DNA of 8,819 bases from Chryseosolibacter sp040902445 (GTDB lineage Bacteria > Bacteroidota > Bacteroidia > Cytophagales > Cyclobacteriaceae), in NCBI GenBank assembly GCA_040902445.1, contig JBBDXJ010000038.1:1-8819 (forward strand). Reading direction: 5' to 3'. A program made the translations under genes and the position numbers. Below are positions 7,143-8,819 of this stretch, piece after piece (the first letter of the stretch is position 1; each line of letters starts with the position of its first letter). Below the pieces are notes generated by a model. It saw only the letters and a program-made list of their open reading frames with translations, was not told where the DNA came from and did not search any database.

Positions 7143-7223
7143 ACCGTTTTCTGACAGGAATTAACGTCATGATTAAAATGTTCAGTGAGGAACAGTTGTT
7201 ATAATAAGTGAAACATATTAAGA

Positions 7224-8606
7224 ATGAAAACATTTGATGCCATTATTATAGGCTCTGGCCAGGGCGGAACACCCCTTGCCAAAAAATTAGCAGAGTCAGG
7301 GTATAAGACCGCTTTAATTGAAAGAAGGTGGGTTGGGGGCACGTGTGTGAATGACGGATGCACGCCCACCAAGGCAATGGTAGCTTCCGCAAAAATGGCG
7401 TTTACGATAAGCAACAGTGATGCTCTGGGAATACACGTACAACGGCTTACCGTAGATATTTCAAAAATCATATCACGACAGCAAGATATGGTTACCTCAT
7501 TCAGAGATGGTAGCGAGAAAAAGTTAACGTCAACTGATAAGCTTGATTTGATTTATGGAGAAGCTTCCTTTATCGACCGGAAAAAACTTTTGATAAAGAA
7601 AAATACCGGAGGTTCTGAAGAAATTACGTCAGACCTTATTTTTATTGATACCGGAACAATTCCGTCAGTACCGCGGATCGACGGTATTGAAGCCGTACCT
7701 TATTTGACCTCCACCTCTATCTTACAGTTACGAGAATTGCCCGAGCATTTACTCATCATCGGTGGCGGGTATGTCGGGATGGAATTCGCACAAATGTACA
7801 GAAGATTCGGTAGCAAGGTAACTATGATCGTACGCTCTAACAGGCTATCAGCAAAGGAAGACGAGGATATCTCCCTTGAGATTCACAAGCTCTTCCGCGA
7901 GGAAGATATCGATATCAGACTAAATGCCGAAACCCTTAAGATCAATAAAAACTCCGATAACATAAATGTTGTCGTAAAAGTCGATAATAAAAATGAAACG
8001 ATATCATGCTCCCATATTCTTATTGCCACTGGCCGCAAACCGGCTACGGAAACATTAAATCTTCCAGCTACAGCAGTCAGCACCAATGATAAAGGATTTA
8101 TAAAGGTTGACAAGAAGCTTCAGACCGATGTTAACGGAATTTATGCATTGGGTGACGTGAACGGCGGTCCGGCCTTTACCCACATCTCATACCACGATCA
8201 CCTTATTATCTTCAATAACTTGGTCCATGGTAAAAATGAAACAACTGACGGGCGACTAGTACCCTACTGTATGTATATAGATCCTCAGTTGGGGCGAGTT
8301 GGCATAACCGAGGGCGAAGCTAAAGCAAGAGGTTTGAATTTTCAGATTGCCAAACTACCTATGTCCCATGTCGCCCGGGCCATTGAAACGGGTGACACGC
8401 GAGGTCTGATGAAAGTCGTTGTTGACAAAGGGAGTAAAAGAATTCTTGGAGCAGCAATCCTCGGGGCCGAAGGTGGAGAGATCATGTCCATCATTGAAGT
8501 GGCAATGATGGGAGACCTTACATACGATAAAATAAGAGACGCGATTTTTGCTCATCCTACCTATGCGGAGTCATTGAATAATCTCTTTGCCGCGGTAGGG
8601 GTTTAG
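7224..8606 (+). CDS. MerA-like FAD/NAD(P)-dependent class I pyridine nucleotide-disulfide oxidoreductase
   Basis: A 460-residue flavoenzyme expected to pass electrons from NAD(P)H through FAD to an active-site disulfide in the cytoplasm. Domains in order: FAD-binding GSGQGG (10-15); redox-active disulfide GGTCVNDGCTPTK with Cys41 and Cys46; NAD(P)-binding GGGYVGMEF (180-188); ATGRKP (268-273); second FAD motif ALGDVNGGPAFTH (308-320); dimerisation domain (about 345-460) with the conserved His444-Pro445 and Glu449. The CTPTK form is closest to mercuric reductase and its relatives. However, it lacks the N-terminal heavy-metal domain and the C-terminal vicinal Cys pair that passes Hg(II) to the active site. 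Mercury reduction therefore looks unlikely, and the true substrate is unknown. The start is the only ATG after an in-frame TGA at 7209-7211. It has its own upstream gap containing an operator-like repeat also found before the His-rich gene. Confidence 0.9.
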   Translation: MKTFDAIIIGSGQGGTPLAKKLAESGYKTALIERRWVGGTCVNDGCTPTKAMVASAKMAFTISNSDALGIHVQRLTVDISKIISRQQDMVTSFRDGSEKKLTSTDKLDLIYGEASFIDRKKLLIKKNTGGSEEITSDLIFIDTGTIPSVPRIDGIEAVPYLTSTSILQLRELPEHLLIIGGGYVGMEFAQMYRRFGSKVTMIVRSNRLSAKEDEDISLEIHKLFREEDIDIRLNAETLKINKNSDNINVVVKVDNKNETISCSHILIATGRKPATETLNLPATAVSTNDKGFIKVDKKLQTDVNGIYALGDVNGGPAFTHISYHDHLIIFNNLVHGKNETTDGRLVPYCMYIDPQLGRVGITEGEAKARGLNFQIAKLPMSHVARAIETGDTRGLMKVVVDKGSKRILGAAILGAEGGEIMSIIEVAMMGDLTYDKIRDAIFAHPTYAESLNNLFAAVGV

Positions 8607-8819
8607 AGATTGCTTCGCCTGACGTAGCGCGTGAAGAAAAGTGTGGCGGAGCAAAGGACGGGCGTTAGTCATGCGCGCCCTATTGTCAACTGTATGATTG
8701 TTAACTGCTGAATTGGGCGAAACTTTGAACAATGGAGCAGCGCATTAGAGATTAATCATTGGATATTAGCTCTACTTTGTCACAACAATTCTACTGAAAA
8801 TCAATGAGATAGAAAAGCT
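8607..8819. other. Intergenic region with GC-rich hairpins and a weak promoter candidate; no gene seen
   Basis: No convincing coding region lies here on either strand. The first 75 bases are GC-richer than the rest. They hold an imperfect hairpin at 8613-8636 (CTTCGC pairing with GCGTGAAG through one G-T pair) and arms GGGCG (8660-8664) and CGCCC (8676-8680) around an 11-base loop. Neither is followed by a T-tract, so termination here is uncertain. Further on, TTG (8698-8700), 19 bases, and AAACTTTG (8720-8727) is a near match to a Bacteroidota promoter pointing right, possibly serving a gene beyond the window. Confidence 0.4.

Noticed and set aside
7152..7167. TGACAGG shared between 1433-1439 and 7152-7158
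   Set aside because: Only seven identical bases with weak similarity beyond; this is expected by chance, and at 1433 the sequence is explained by the hairpin arm.
7117..7204. Two tiny open frames, 15 codons at 7117 and 11 codons at 7169, before the oxidoreductase gene
   Set aside because: They are too short, have no promoter or ribosome-binding support, and the first overlaps the operator-like repeat. They show no leader-peptide pattern such as runs of one amino acid.
7197..7204. TATAAT-like box at 7199-7204 upstream of the oxidoreductase
   Set aside because: Bacteroidota primary promoters use TAnnTTTG rather than TATAAT, there is no good -35 partner, and it lies only about 20 bases from the ATG in AT-rich DNA.
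8732..8755. Seven-codon frame just after the weak promoter at 8698-8727
   Set aside because: It stops after seven codons and has no support as a peptide; the promoter match itself is imperfect.

Overview
The window looks like chromosomal DNA of a Bacteroidota bacterium, probably from the Cytophagales/Sphingobacteriales side. G+C is moderate, start codons lack strong Shine-Dalgarno sequences, and one promoter matches the Bacteroidota consensus exactly (TTG, 21 bases, TATCTTTG) and ends almost on a start codon. Placement below phylum is a guess.

Layout. Minus strand, 1-766: an OpuCA/ProV-type ATP-binding subunit, overlapping by ATGA the start of a second gene whose first 16 residues look like a signal peptide. 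This is probably the osmoprotectant (glycine-betaine type) ABC transporter operon. 767-1008: divergent control region with three inverted repeats and the plus-strand promoter. Plus strand, 1009-1395: small exported or membrane-anchored His-rich protein. 1396-1565: a hairpin followed by a T-tract, then a GC-rich hairpin. 1566-7097: tightly coupled tripartite efflux operon in the order RND permease, lipoprotein adaptor, TolC-type outer-membrane channel, with overlaps of 4 and 14 bases. 7098-7223: gap with a perfect inverted repeat. 7224-8606: a MerA-like FAD/NAD(P) disulfide oxidoreductase. 8607-8819: no gene seen.

How the parts may work together. The RND pump, adaptor and outer-membrane protein should form one envelope-spanning exporter. 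The His-rich protein suggests metal or thiol stress. However, the pump has the Asp-Asp transmembrane motif of drug-type RND pumps, lacks the CusA methionine triad in a hand alignment, and has no charged residue at the usual TM10 proton-relay lysine. The oxidoreductase has the redox CxxxxC but not the C-terminal Cys pair or the N-terminal metal-binding domain of mercuric reductase. The substrate is therefore open. A 17/21 matching element lies upstream of both the His-rich gene and the oxidoreductase, which suggests one regulator controls both; no regulator gene is in the window.

I see no CRISPR array, transposase, tRNA or rRNA. Most genes are members of known families. The main points for follow-up are the shared operator-like element, the atypical pump and the His-rich leader gene.
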